This document shows, one piece after another, positions 36,069 through 48,497 of a stretch of 64,000 nt of DNA. The first letter of the stretch is position 1. Each line of letters begins with the position of its first letter. The position numbers and the translations under genes are program-made. The notes below the pieces were generated by a model. The model was not told the origin of the DNA and did no database searches. It worked only from the letters and a program-made list of their open reading frames with translations. Origin of the DNA: Carnegiea gigantea (Eukaryota > Streptophyta > Magnoliopsida > Caryophyllales > Cactaceae); assembly GCA_029747015.1 (NCBI GenBank), contig JAKOGI010003109.1, positions 1 to 64,000 of the forward strand, read 5' to 3'.

Positions 36069-37269
36069 TATGTGACACTATTAAAATTAACCATAAGTTG
36101 TGATTATATGTTATGAAACTATGAATATGATTATGTGTTTTGGAAAACATTATAAAAATATGTTTGTAAATATGACATGATTAAAATGAATTATATGTTG
36201 GTACAATAATTTTAGGTACGTGCATGAAAATATACATATTATGATGTGAATGACAATGATAATGAAAATGAATTTGTTACTTTATAAAATGAATGTTTTA
36301 TTTTTCAAGTATATGTATGAAAATGAATATGTAAATGAGCATGATTAATAAAATGAATATGTTACTCGATAACATAAATATTTTCCTTTTTAGTATATCT
36401 TACTAAAGTGAACATGATATTTATTAAATAAAATTAGGCATTTTAGTAGATGTTACTAAATTGAATATGTTAATGAAAATGTTACTTATCAAAGTGAACA
36501 TAAGATTATATATTCATATTTTAATATGCTTTTGTTAATGACATTTAATTTGAATACATTTATATGTGAATATGTGAATATGATTATATGTGACACGATT
36601 AAAAGTAAACATAGGTCGTGATTATATGTTATCAGATTATGCATATGATTATGTGTTTTGGAAAACATTATGAACATATGTTTGAAAAGATAACATGATT
36701 GAAATGAATTATACATTGGCAGAATATTTTTAGGCACGTTCATAAAATTATGCATATTATGATGTGAATGACTATGATAATGAAAATGAATTTGTTACTT
36801 CATAAAATGAATGTTTTTTTTTTTTTAAGTATATGTTACAAAAATGAATATGTAAATGAGTATGATAAATAAAATGAATATGTTACTGCATAACATAAAA
36901 TATTTTCCTTTTTCAGTATATGTTACTAAAGTGAACATGGTACTTATTAAAATAAAATTAGGCATTTTAGTAGGTATTACTAAATTGAATGTTTAAAATC
37001 ATATGTTAATATGATTTGGTCCATATAGTTTAATTTGAATACGATTATATGTTTAAATGTTAATATGATCATATATGACATGAGTATGCACGTTGGTTAA
37101 TGAATGCATTGATACGATCGTATGATTATATGGTTGTATTATTGTATGTAACGCTGTGCATTTGAAAATGTTTGTGTACTTGGTAATGCCATTCCCTTCA
37201 ATTAATATAACTGAGGCACTTATTAATATGATTAATTATAAATTTGTAGGAGGTAATTTCATCAAAAAT

Positions 37270-38461
37270 ATGGACCCTACTCCAACCTTTATGGGTTTGC
37301 TTGAGGGTGACGATTCACCCCAAGCTAGGAGCACTGGCGCTGCCCCAATTCCTGCTCACAATCCCGATGTGTCTTACCCTCATATCCACCATAAAACTAC
37401 CACCATCATCTGCATAATTCATATTACCCACCATACCTGAGCTCGAGGATTCTGAGTTGTTCAAGTCAGAATCCTTGACCATATCCTCGACTATATTATC
37501 CCACGACATATAACGAAACTTCTAATATGTACCGTACTGAATACCCGTACGACCTTCTTACTAACGCCTACCACCTCCTCATCTAAATTACCTTTCTGCA
37601 GGGAGCAACTCCACCCCCTCAGCCACACCAATGGGATTAATGGTCGGGCTGGGGTAGTCTGAGACAAACATTGAGACGAATACTCATGAGAGGGACGCGG
37701 AGGAAGTGGTGTGGGGTAACATTGGTGGTGCAAAAAAGTGGACAGTTCTCGAAGATCAATGGCTAATACGAGCGTGGGTAAATGTAGGCATGGATCCTAT
37801 TGTCAGGGCCGATTAAAAAACATCTAGCTTCTAGAATAGCGTGGCCTCGAATTTCAACGAGCACCGTCCACCGTCCACAAGAGGTATCGGCACGTCTTTC
37901 AAAGACATGTAATAGCTGATGGCTTTGATGCTCCCCAATAACCAATAAATAGGCATGTATTATATTGGAAGTGGAACGTAATAATCACAGTGGGTGGAAT
38001 GATGCTAAGATTCTGCAGGAGCCCACAGATTGTACATCGAGCGTGCGAGAAAGAAGTTTGAGTTGGACATTGGTATGAGATGCTCAAGGTCCAACCAAAA
38101 TAGAGGATGATATGTGACCCACTTAAGTTAGGGTTAAAATCATCCAAAATGTCCAATCCCAACACCGAAGTGGCAGGAGATGAAGGTACCAATGGAAGTG
38201 AAAGACCCAAGTACTGAAAAGCTACAAAGAGAAGGTTGAAAGAGAAGGTTGAAAGAAAAGGCTAAGAACATCGTTGTTGATCTAGTTACAACTTAGCTGA
38301 AGGAGTTAAAGAATACCAATATTGATATAAATGAAATATTCGAAGATTTCACCATCACAGCAAAAAGAAGAAAAAGCTCAAAAGATGATGATGAGGGAAC
38401 AAAAGCTGAGGGCCCAGGAGGATATAATAATGATGATGGACACCTCAACAATAACTCATGA
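37270..38461 (+). pseudogene. Harbinger ORF1-type Myb/SANT-like protein, broken
   Basis: Begins MDPTPTFMGLLEGDD after a likely intron acceptor (TTTGTAG near 37248). At 37728 the segment KKWTVLEDQWLIRAWVNVGM matches the Myb/SANT start of plant Harbinger ORF1 proteins (xxFTxxEDxxLxxAWxNVSxD). Later pieces in shifting frames correspond to the rest of the domain (near 37880-38060) and to the NAM-associated C-terminal part (38150-38461: RPK-, KATKRRLKEK, LKELKNTNIDINEIFEDF). Several stops and at least two frameshifts, including a local duplication of GAGAAGGTTGAAAGA at 38228-38257, disable it. The intact protein binds element ends and helps the transposase enter the nucleus. Confidence 0.7.
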
Positions 38462-38756
38462 ACAAGCGGCTTACTATGAGCAAATGAGAGCATAAATCAT
38501 ATAAAGGAGATTAGGGCATAATATGTCTCCCTTCCCCCTTAATTATATAGATTACAAGAACAGTGTACCTCATCTTACGTTGTAACAATTTACTATATTG
38601 GTTTTGTTTTCCATGTGTTGTTTTAGATATGAGTTTGGTGTAATCATGTTATGATATGAACTTATGAAAAAGGGCATGCCTATTATTGTTTAATAAAATG
38701 ATTACTTTTTCGTACATTAACATTTAATCATTGTTATGTTGCGCAGGCCATTTGTA

Positions 38757-40067
38757 ATGGATACTTTTAATGTGAAAAGCTGCTCGTTGAGGAAGAATCA
38801 TCATCCTTATCCTCTTCATCTTCATTAGATGATGATGACATGATACCTGTCATGGGGGCTTACCTCCAACATCAACAACGAGTACAACAACAAATGACGT
38901 TCCTTCTGCAACTTAGGTAAGTAGCAACAGAGCTGACGCTATTGGCATCTACGCCTCAGATGAAGAAGAGATGTCTCACAAGAGAGATAGAGAAGCTACA
39001 CACAACTGCTTATACAAAGACTACTTCACCAAAGATTCATTATACAACGAACATCATTTTCGACGCAGATCAAAATACGGAGGTACTTATTTCTCCGCAT
39101 CATGGACGAACTCGGCAATCATTCAGAGTACTTTCAGGTGAGGCACATTGCGGCCGAAAAGTGTGGCATGCCACAGCCATACAAATTCTTGCCTATAGTG
39201 TAGCGGCTGATTGCGTTGATGAGTACTTAAACATTGGTGCAAGCACCGCAATGGAATGCCTGAAAAAGTTTGTTATAGGCGTCGTTGAGGTTTTTCAAGA
39301 GGAGTACTTGAGAAAATCGAATCAAGCGGATGTTGATCGCTTACTGCAAGTTATTAAAGCCCGTGACTATCCCGGTCTATTAGGAAGCATAGACTGCATG
39401 CACTGGGAGTGGAAGAAATGTCCAACAGCTTAGAGGGCATCATTTTAAAAGTAAACTTACATGGTTCCAACAATCATCCTTGAAGTCATTGCATCATATG
39501 AGGTTCCGATATGGCATGTGTTCTTCGGGTTGCCTGGAAGTCTCAATGACATCAATGTCCTTGACCGCTGATCAGTTTTCCAAGAGCTGTATGAGAATCG
39601 GGCTCCTAAATGTAAGTATGTCGTCAGTGATCATGAGTACAACATAGGATACTATCTTTCGGATGGAATTTATCCAAAATAGGTGACATTTATTAAAACT
39701 ATCCCACTTCCCAAAGGGTCGAAGAAAAAACGCTTTACAGAACGTCAAGAGTCAGTGAGGAAGGACATTAAGCGAGCCTTCGGTGTGTTATATTGTATGT
39801 GGCCCTGCTTGTCTGATGGGTCAAAGAAAAATTGGCATTATTACGAGAGCATGTGTGATACTCCATAATATGATTGTCAAGGATGAGCGGGACAACTACG
39901 ATCTTGCATTTAACTACGACATTGTCGAGGGAACTGTCCCGGAGCGGATTGTTAACCACGACCACCATCCATGCTATGAAACATACTTTCAACGATCATA
40001 CGAAGTTTGCAACTCCGACATGCATGCAACTCTCCAAGCGGACTTAATTGAGAAAATATGGAAGTGA
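38757..40067 (+). pseudogene. PIF/Harbinger DDE transposase (DDE_Tnp_4), broken
   Basis: Translation from about 38757 gives an acidic start, then AIQILAYSVAADCVDEYLNI and EYLRKSNQADVDRLL. The first catalytic Asp lies in LLGSIDCMHWEWKKCPTA (39385-39433), after which a stop replaces Trp. The second Asp is in FFGLPGSLNDINVLDR near 39520-39570. GYYLSDGIYPK and KTIPLPKGSKKK follow. The third catalytic residue is lost: the conserved ERAFGVL reads KRAFGVL (39771-39791), an E-to-K change. The tail ACVILHNMIVKDERDN ends at 40067. Stops at 39431-39433, near 39569 and near 39680 also interrupt it. Confidence 0.85.
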
Positions 40068-40100
40068 AATTTAGGTCGGTGACAAAGAGGATAGTTGACT

Positions 40101-40673
40101 GATCTTCATATTGTAATTTTTAAATTGTTCAACTATTGTAATTTTTTTTTCCCAATCCAATGTTAACCAATGTATCTTTTTTAATTTATTATCGAACTCT
40201 TGTAATTTCTAACTTCAAGCATGTGTGATTTTTTAAATTGAAACTCTTATGTTTTTTTAATTTAAATTGTGACCCTCTAATTAATTGTGTTACCAACTTA
40301 TTATGTGCACATTATTTTTCCAAAAAAAGTAAACCCAAATAACCAACCAAAACCAAAAAAAAAACTAATGTAACTATTAGTTATGCTTATGATCATCATA
40401 TTGTAATTTTTTTAAGAATTGTTCACGTATTGTAATTTGTATTTTGTCTAATGTTAACTAATGTATCTTTTTTTATTTATTATCAAACTTTTGTAATTTC
40501 TTTAATCAAGCATGTGTCAATTTTTTTAATTGAAACTCTTGTGTTGTTTTTTTTAAAAATTATAACCGTCTAATTAGTTGTTTTACAAAATTATTATGTC
40601 TAAATTACTTTTCCCAAAAATAATAAAGCCACATAACCAACGAAAACAAAAAAATAAAACTATTAAATATGAT
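40101..40673 (+). repeat. 290-bp tandem duplication in the Harbinger 3' region
   Basis: Two copies, 40101-40390 and 40391 to about 40673, both start GATC(T/A)TCATATTGTAATTTTT. They share TGTTAAC(C/T)AATGTATCTTTT, CAAGCATGTGT and AACCAAC(C/G)AAAAC in order. Non-coding, directly after the transposase stop. Confidence 0.82.
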
Positions 40674-40842
40674 TAGGTGTGGGGTCCATAAGTATTATTT
40701 TATTTGATGAGCTAAAGTGGTAAGCCTTCCATTGGAGAGAGTGAGGATTGTGAGGCAAAAAGTTGGAGACAGGATTGATGTTGCAGTGGTAAGCTCCCTA
40801 CTGGTCAGCCAAAAAACTGGCTCACTAATTGGAGCAGTCTAA

Positions 40843-40929
40843 GCATCCATTGTACCGAGGTGTGTAAATCAGATAACATAATACTTTTCGTCTTTAAATC
40901 CCTTCCTCCAAAACATTCATAATCCATCA
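40843..40929 (+). repeat. Left Copia LTR, second part
   Basis: Resumes with GCATCCATTGTACC and ends AATCCATCA before the primer site TGGTATCAGAACAGG (40930 on). Parallels the last part of 42989-43223. Confidence 0.85.
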
Positions 40930-41369
40930 TGGTATCAGAACAGGTGCATCAATGGCACCTCATTTTCTTTATCTTGTAATGAGTTTTACTTCATGGTGTC
41001 TACATCTTTCTCCTCGATCGAGTTGTTGTAATTGAGGTTCTTCATTCTCTCACCAGAATTTCACTCTCCTTCTTCAAATTGAAGTCCAGTTAAGGAGAAT
41101 TAGGTCTACTCTAATTTGTCATATTGTTGGTTTGTGCCTTTGCCTACCATCAAAACTTCACTACCTCAGCTTTAGCTCAATGGATTGTGCTAGATTTGTG
41201 TTTCCAGTTGTCATATTGTTCTTTTTGGTAAAATTAGGTTAAGTTAATTCAATTGTAGTACTCCTAGATGGACTTTGTCCTTTATGCATTTGGATTATTC
41301 AACTTGGTATTCCTTGGTTACAATTTGGATTGGAATCGCATTTTTTCAACTTCTCCTCTTCTATACCTG

Positions 41370-42978
41370 ATGGCAGCTACCAATTCAAATGACACACCCA
41401 AATCAAGGGAAACCCCCAAATCAAGTGATATTTCCCTTAATTTTGTAATTACTGATTACAACCATCCACTTTACCTGCATCCCTATGATCATCTAGGGTG
41501 GCAATAGGTTATGAATGTAGAACTTGCTGGCCTTCCAGCCAATAACACTTGGGACTATGTTGAGCTTCCTCCCTATAGGAAAGCCATCCCTTGCAAGTGG
41601 TTTTATAAGGAAAAACGTCAATTCCATGGAACCATCAAGAGGTTAAAAGTTTGATTACTTATTTGAGGCAATACACAAATAAAGCATTGATTATGATGAA
41701 ACGTTATTCCCTGTGGTCAAGATGACTAATATATGAAGTATTATGGCCACTACTATGAAAAAGGGATGGAAAATGTTTCTGTTTGATGTAGATAATGCAT
41801 TCATGCATGATGACTTCCATGAGAAAGTTCATATGAGGTTCCATCAGGGGTGACCATCCCTTCTACAAACATTGTTTGCAAGCTTAAAAAATCCTTGTAT
41901 GGGCTCAAATTGGCCTTTTGACAGTTGTATCAAAAACTTGTAAACTCTTGTTTCTCTTAAGGATACCATTCTTTAAAAAATGATTATGGTCTCTTTCTGA
42001 AAACTAATGGAGATTCCATTACCGTCTTAGCTATTTATGTTGATGATATACTTGTTACTGGAAATGATGTAGATGAAATCCAAGCTCTCAAAATTTTTTT
42101 GGATGAAGTTCACAAGATTAAAGACCTAGGTCTTCTCACTTACTTTCTTAGCTTAGAAGTCCTGTAAGAAGATTCAGGCATCATCCTCACACAATGGAAA
42201 TGTGCTCTAGACTTGATTGCTGAATCTGGGTGTAATGAGTTGTCAATGACCATCTGTCCTCTTGACCTCACTGTCAAACTCTCTTTGGATGTTGGAGAGC
42301 CAATATTAGATCCCACAAAATATAGAAAGCTCGCGGGTAAGCTCAACTATCTCACTCACACCCCACATGATATTACTTTTGCCGTACAACTCTTGAGTTA
42401 ATTTATCTAAGACCCTTGCATTCCCTACTTGGAAGCAGTACATCACACCATTAGATATATAAAAAGCAATCTTGGTTTGGGTTTTCATTTTGCTAAGGAT
42501 TTAAATTTTGAGCTCAATGCTTATTATGATTCTGATTGGGTATCATGTCCCTCTACCAAAGGATCCATCTTTGGGTAACTCATTCTCCTTGGGTTCTTTT
42601 CCTATTTCATGGAAATTCAAGAAATATGGTACAATCTCTCTTTCTTCTACGGAGGTAGAGTATTGCTCCATGAGGTGAGTGGTCACTGAGTTAGCTTGGC
42701 TTGCACGACTTTTTCATGAACTGACAGTCCCATCTATCCTTCCCATCCCTATGCACTATGGTAGTCAAACCGCCATTTACATTGCCTGTAATCCTGTTTA
42801 CCATGAACGGACTAAGCATTTCAGGCTAGATTGTCACTTTGTTCATGAGAAATTATTGGAAGGACTCATCTCTCTATCTTATATCCCTACGAAAGTGCAG
42901 GTGGCAGACATTTTCACCAAAGTCCTATATGGGAAGCAACATCAGTTTCTTCCTCCCAAGTTGCACCCACCAACTTAA
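41370..42978 (+). pseudogene. Copia gag start joined to reverse transcriptase-RNase H, broken
   Basis: A short gag start (MAATNSNDTPKSRET ... YNHPLYLHPYDHLGWQ) stops at 41507. Immediately after comes the N-terminal reverse transcriptase part (NNTWDYVELP, CKWFYKEK), so the rest of gag, protease and integrase are deleted. The polymerase core follows in several frames: FDVDNAFMHDDF near 41800, AIYVDDILVTGND near 42030-42065, IKDLGLLTYFLSLEVL. RNase H pieces are YDSDW near 42530, STEVEYCSM and the DCHFVHEKLLEG tail, ending at 42978 beside the polypurine tract. Stops and frameshifts are abundant. Confidence 0.82.
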
Positions 42979-42988
42979 GGGGGGACAA

Positions 42989-43223
42989 TGGTAGTCCAAT
43001 GAGCTTATTCCTAGTCAAATGGTACTTAACCAAGGAAAATTTATTTACTTTCCCTGTAGCAAATTATTTACTTTTCTTAGTTAATAGCTTTGACCCATCA
43101 CCTTCTTAAGCTGTAACTTTTCTCTTTATATCTAACCATCCATTATATAGAAGTGTGTGAATAATGGAACATAATACATTTCCTCTTTAAACCCTTTCCT
43201 CCAAAACACTCATAATCCATCCA
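42989..43223 (+). repeat. Right LTR of the Harbinger-bearing Copia
   Basis: Intact 235-bp LTR, TGGTAGTCC start, preceded by AAGGGGGGACAA. It shows what the left LTR looked like before the Harbinger insertion. Confidence 0.88.
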
Positions 43224-44750
43224 TTAGTACTTTCCAGGTACTAGGTAGATGGAATAACCCAAAAAAAGAAAAAATTATTCAAATGTTTTTTTTCAAATTT
43301 TTAAGAGGGATGGGACATAAATTATGAGAAAAAATCTTCTTCTTGCTGCCTATGCCTTATACTGGCATGTTCCTAACTAATCTATGGCTAACTATGTAAG
43401 ACACTTTTCCCAAAGTATTCATAGTTGACAACTAACTTGAACATACCATATGGTATATTTCCTCAGTCGCATAAGCCCACTAGGATTAGTTATTCTTAAC
43501 AAGTGCATATGCCTGCAGCCTATGTCATTTAACAAGGATCCGTTTAATTGATATTGGGCCGATTTTTAGTAGCAGAGATAACAGCTTGCCTAATGTTATA
43601 CTCAAAAAAAGCTTCTTATATCACACAAACCAACCAGTAAAAGCCACTAGAAACTTTAGAAACAAAATCATGGAGGTGAGATCCAGCGTCCCTGAAATGT
43701 GAAAGTTCATTGCACTTGGAAGCCTAAATGGGTGCATACTCATCTTCCTCTTTCTCCACCAATCCAACCTGTGTGTGACTTTGTCAGCTACTAAAAATGC
43801 ACTAATACAATATAAGGAGAATTTCGGCATTCATCCTGTTGACCGAAGTAATAGTCACCTTAATTGTCTCATTAACTGGGTAGTTACAAAATGGTTAATT
43901 GCATATTAATCATGTCCATTAAACCCTTATTTGCAGTTTCAGCTAAGTGCTATAAAATGAGCAATTTAGTGGCTAATTCTAGGGTGTGGCTAGAGCCCAA
44001 AAACAGCAACCCTAAGTCTCTCTCCCGTCTCCTTACGCTAGCCTTGCCGTCATTTGGGTTTGGATTTGGGGTGTGACAACTATGCTGGCTTTAGTAGTCA
44101 CCGTTAGTCCTAATTCAAGAATTCGTGGGCAATCACTGAGCATCAAGATCCTTTGCTTCTGCATTACTAAGGTATGTCCTTATTTTTCCAACACATCCGA
44201 ACCATAAAGTATCAAGGTCTCAAAGCTAAAAGAGATTACCTAGAGTAGGGTGAATAGGGTGATAGACAAAAGTTAAAACCTAAAATGAACTTCAAAGCAT
44301 TATGCAACTGATTTGCTAAAGTCAATATTAAAAAACCTTGAGAGTTATTAACCAATGTGAATCGTAAAAGACTTTGAACAAAAATATAAACCCAAAATTA
44401 AAGTGGGATAAAATACAAGATATTTTTATGATGTTAGTGTTCCTAAACCGATTTATTCACCACCTAAGACTGTTATTTCATTAGAATTTAAACCGCTCAA
44501 CTTTTTATTCACTTAAGAATCTATAATGTCAACTCTTTGACTCCACAACGGCTCTCTTGAGTACTTCCTGGCTAGCCACTTGATCTAGAGACACTCTCCT
44601 AGATCTACCACTCAATTAAGTACCTTCAGTTGAGTCACGTATTAAGTATTACTCACTTATCATTTAGCTACCTAAGTAATTTCCCCAGTTTACTTACAAC
44701 AAGTTTCCTTATAAAGATAAAATCCTTACAGAAAGTAGAAGAATGCATAT
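43224..44750. other. No recognisable gene
   Basis: AT-rich. The minus-strand frame 43830-43621 has no recognisable motif. The part from about 44400 to 44750 looks like an old LTR or spacer that the next Copia entered, but no partner repeat was found. Confidence 0.35.
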
Positions 44751-44964
44751 TGTTAAGGAAGAGAAGATTGACAGAGAGAAGATATCTCTGTATATTATGA
44801 TCATCGAAATATGTACAGCTATCAGAAGAGTTTATATACATCACACCCTCATGCAGCTAGTAATAAACTAACTAAGAGTTAATATAACCTAAAATGCTGA
44901 GGTGTAAATTAGCATAACTAACTAAGAAATATTCTATTGTTGCATTTTGTTACATGCCTTAACA
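44751..44964 (-). repeat. 3' LTR of the 45-50 kb Copia
   Basis: 214 bp with perfect TGTTAAGG/CCTTAACA inverted ends. Pairs with 49764-49981. Confidence 0.9.
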
Positions 44965-44997
44965 TCCCTCTCTCAAGGTGGATTTGGTAGAATGTGC

Positions 44998-47900
44998 ATC
45001 AAACCCAACCTTAAAGCTAGGTAATGATGTTAAGCTTCTGATAAAGGTTTGGTATACAAATCAGCTAGTTGCTCCTTAGAGGTGACATAGCATGTTTGCA
45101 GAAATCCTTCCAAAGGCTTGTCCCTTTTATAGTGACAATCAATACTAAGGTATTTGGTTCTCTCATGAAAAATCGAATTGGAAGCAATATGCTGTGCTGC
45201 CATGTTGTCACAATGCATAGTGATAGGCAATTGCAGAAGCACATGCAGATCAATAAGCAAATGAGATGTCCACTCAACTTCTAAAGTAGTGTAGGACATA
45301 CTTCTATATTCTGCCTCAATAGAAGACTTAGAAATTGTTTTCCATTGCTTGGTTTTCCAGAAAACAAGAGAAAATGCAAAAAAAAACACAATAGCTAGTG
45401 AGGTATCTACCACTTATAGAACAAGTACCCTAGTTTGCTTCACAGAAAGCTGTGACGTGTAAGGTATTGGTGGTTAGATAGAAATGGCCTTTATTCGGAG
45501 TACTTTTTAAGCATCTGAAAACATGCATTGTTGCCTGCATATGAGGTTGCTTAGGCTGCTGCAAAAATTGACAAAGATGTTGAGTAGCATATGAGATGTC
45601 AAGTCTAACGATATTCAAATATAGCGGTCTCCCTATGAGCCTTCTACAACGCTCAGGATTATGTCAAATAGCCCCATTCTCAGTAGATAGTTTGAGACCT
45701 TTATGTAAAAGACACTTTGCAGGTTTGGCAGCTATGACACCTGCATTACAAAGGATATCAGGAACATATTTTCTTAGATTGAGAAAGATTCCTTACAAAG
45801 ATCCAGAAAGTTCCAGATCTAAGAAATATCTAGCAAACCCCATGTCTTTAATAGTGAAGGTTGTGTCTAAATCCTTTTTTAGTGTGGTGATGCCAAGACC
45901 ATCATCCCCTATAATCAGTAGTGATCAACATAGACCAATACATAGACATATTTCGCTTGGTCTTTTAAGTAAATAAAGAGTAATCATTCTTTGATTGAGT
46001 AAAGCCTTTGTTAATTAGAAACTGAGATAATTCAAGATTCCATGTCTAGAGGCTTACTTTAAACCATAAAGATGCTTGCAAACCTATCCTGGCTGTGCCT
46101 GAAAATAGCCTTCAGGGGGTAACATATAAACCTCTTCCTCCAAAAAAACCATGAAGGAATGCATTATTAGTATTAAATTGATGGAGATCCTAGTTTCTAA
46201 CAGCAGCTAAAGTAATGAATACCCACACAGTAGTTATCTTACCTATAGAAGAGAAGGTATGCCAATAATCTTTGTCTTTAACTTGCTCAAAACCTCTGAT
46301 CACTAATTGGGCTTTGTGCCTGTCAACATAACCATCAACCTTATACTTGATTTTATAAACCCATTTCGAGCTGAGAGCCTTTTTCCTAGTGGGCAAAGAA
46401 CTAAGTATCTAGGTTTCATTCTTTTATAAGGCATTGACTTCCTGCTCCATTACCATTTCCTATTCTAGGTGCTGCTTAGCTTTTGCATAGCAATGAGATT
46501 TATAATTGTTCAATACAGACATAAAAGAAGCCACATAAGCACTGGATAAATGTGCCAGATCACTGGTTTGAAACAAAGGATATGTAGTGCCAGTTAATGA
46601 ATGGAAAAGAGATGTGTCTGGGGTATCAGGAACCAAAGTTGCAGGTATGGACTTGGTTGTTGAACAAATGAAGCCCTATAACCAAACATGTGCTTGCTTA
46701 GTTCCACTAGATCTTCTAGGTGCAAGAGTAGCATCATGCTGTATGGGTTCCAAGTTCCTAGGAATGAAAACTAACCTGAAGAAGAATTAATAGTACTGGA
46801 GCGATTGGAAGCATTATCAGAATCACCATTAATGGAAGAGGTGGGAAGCAAAGATGGAGAAGAATCAAAAGGAGAAGAACTGCTTTCATTAAGTGAAGCA
46901 GTAAAAGTAGAGGTGGTGGTATCAATAGAATCAAAATTAAGTAATACACATGGCAAAGTAGAACCATTATTAGAATTAGAGATAGCACTAGGCTTGGTTT
47001 TGAAATGAAAAATGTCTTTTTTGAAGAGAAAATCTCTGTTGTGAAATATTTTTTTAGTTTCCAAATCATAAAGTTTGTACCTTTTTTTCCAAAAGAATAC
47101 TCAAGTGAAACTGATTTTTGTGCTGGAGGTTCAAACTTGTCTATTTCTCCTACATTTGCTGCATAGCAAAGACAGCCAATGGCACTTAAATCCTCATAAG
47201 TTGCTGGTTGGCAATAGAGGACTTCAAAAGGACTTTTCCAAATCAAGTTTTCCATAGGTAGTTTATTTATAATGTGAGTGGCAGAATAAACACACTCTCG
47301 CCAAAAGGATTTAGGAAACCCAGCTTGTATTCTCAAAGCCAAAGCAGTATCCAGGAGGTGCCTATGTTTTCTTTCAGCTACTAAATTTTACTGGGGAGTG
47401 TTGACAACACTCTTTTGATGTAAAACACCTTTTTCAGCAAAAAAAACCACCACATAAGGAATTAATGAACTTTGTTCCATTATCACTCCTCATCATAGCA
47501 ATTTTGGTTTGAAATTAAGTTTCAATCATATGGTTAAACTACAAAATAACATAAGACACTTGTTCTTCATTTTGTAAAAGTTATGTCCAAGTAGATCTAC
47601 TAAAACCATCTACCAATGTTATGAAGTCTTTTGCATTAGTGTATATCTGCAACCCTGTAAGGGCCCACAAATCCATGTGTATAAGCTGAAAACAATGAGT
47701 AGTTTTGATATAACTTTTTTTGAAGGGAAGTCTAACAAACTTTGCTAGTACACAAGTTTCACAAAAGAAAGGATCAAACATAAGCTATTTACAAGCAAGT
47801 ATGTGTTTCATTTTTGAGACAAAAGCATAACCAAACCTTTCATGTAAAATGTCAATGGGTTGCTTATTACAACAAGAATTATTAAATGTAATAGAAATGC

Positions 47901-48440
47901 AACTAGGCTTGTTTGATGACTTCGAACTCCCTGGAGATGGTGTTCTGCAGCTAGAAGCATCAAGTGAACTAAGAGACTTGTTAGCAATTGGTGTCTTTAA
48001 TTTGTAAAGTCCATTAGCCTTAAATCCAGTGTCCATGACCAGCTTAGCAGTAAGGTCCTGAAAAAGACATTTATTAGGAAAGAAAGTGGCACAACGAGGG
48101 TAGTCTTTGAGTCGTTTGTGGCCTGAAAGTAAATGACACTTGAATTCTAGCACAAAAAGATCTTCATGGAGAGTAATGTGTTTATTCAAGTATATATCTT
48201 GCCAAATTGTGTAACCCTTTTTAAGGCTCCATCCAATAGTGTGACATAAATGAGTTCAGGTAAAGACTTGGTTTATGTAAAAAGAGTGAAATCATATGTC
48301 ATGTGGTCAGATGCACCCGTGTTTATAATCCGTGAACTTGATCCATCACTTAATACAACATAATAAGTACTTAAGTGACAGCTAATAGAAACAAAAACTT
48401 TACCTGCAAAATGAGCAAAGGTATTCACAGTGTCAGACTG
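44998..48440 (-). pseudogene. Copia pol, broken
   Basis: Minus strand, from high to low coordinates. The protease remnant INTGASDHMT lies near 48340. GAG-pre-integrase and the integrase zinc region (CETCVLAKFVRLPF) follow at 47760-47700, with the integrase core start QLIHMDLW, the RSDNGTKF motif near 47480, and FWRECVYSATHIINKLP at about 47290. The reverse transcriptase has SSKWVYKIKYKVDGY at 46390-46320 and INxNNAFLHG near 46160, but the catalytic YVDD is unreadable because of frameshifts around 45900. RNase H has lost its usual opening; EAEYRSMSYTTLEVEW, MHCDNMAA and DCHYKRDKPLEGF remain (45413-45030). Dozens of stops show age. Confidence 0.82.
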
Positions 48441-48497
48441 TTGATCCCTTTGATGAATTTCATCATTTCCTGAGCCAATACTTGCATGAATGCATCA

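Larger units (their letters stand above)
31700..37085 (+). repeat. Three tandem copies of a 0.5-kb AT-rich unit, split by an LTR element
   Basis: Copies lie at about 31700-32216, 36069-36587 and 36588-37085. Each contains GATTATGTGTTTYGGRAAACA, then AATGAATTTGTTACTT, then TAGGCATTTTAGTAG in the same order. The last two copies both start TATGTGACAC. The insertion 32217-36068 sits at or very near the junction between copies one and two. The array lies upstream of the first Harbinger coding exon, in a probable 5' intron. Confidence 0.8.
30816..40839 (+). mobile_element. PIF/Harbinger DNA transposon, inactive, with a nested LTR element
   Basis: The 3-bp target duplication TAA (30813-30815 and 40840-40842) is typical of PIF/Harbinger. 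It is confirmed because joining the flanks recreates the sequence of the intact right LTR (TATATCTAACCATCCATT). Terminal repeats are degenerate: left AAGCATCACCAACAGC, right (complement) GACTGCTCCAATTAGTGAGC. The element carries the two usual genes in tandem, a Myb/SANT-like protein (37270-38461) and a DDE transposase (38757-40067), both broken. About 3.9 kb of its length is the inserted element at 32217-36068. Confidence 0.85.
30670..43223 (+). mobile_element. Ty1/Copia deletion derivative whose left LTR is split by a Harbinger element
   Basis: The right LTR is 42989-43223. The left LTR is in two pieces, 30670-30815 and 40843-40929, separated by the PIF/Harbinger element. The primer site TGGTATCAGAAC begins at 40930 and the polypurine tract AAGGGGGGA ends just before 42989. 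The interior is only about 2 kb: the start of gag joined to a decayed reverse transcriptase and RNase H. I could not find a clean target duplication at the outer ends. Confidence 0.88.

Noticed and set aside
43621..43830. 69-codon minus-strand frame (SLYCISAFLVADKVTHRLDW)
   Set aside because: No recognisable family, no neighbours supporting it, and length within chance expectation.
46758..47342. 194-codon frame ending in a Leu/Pro-rich tail
   Set aside because: Only the first part is Copia integrase; the Leu-rich end is a frameshifted reading of the Ser-rich linker.
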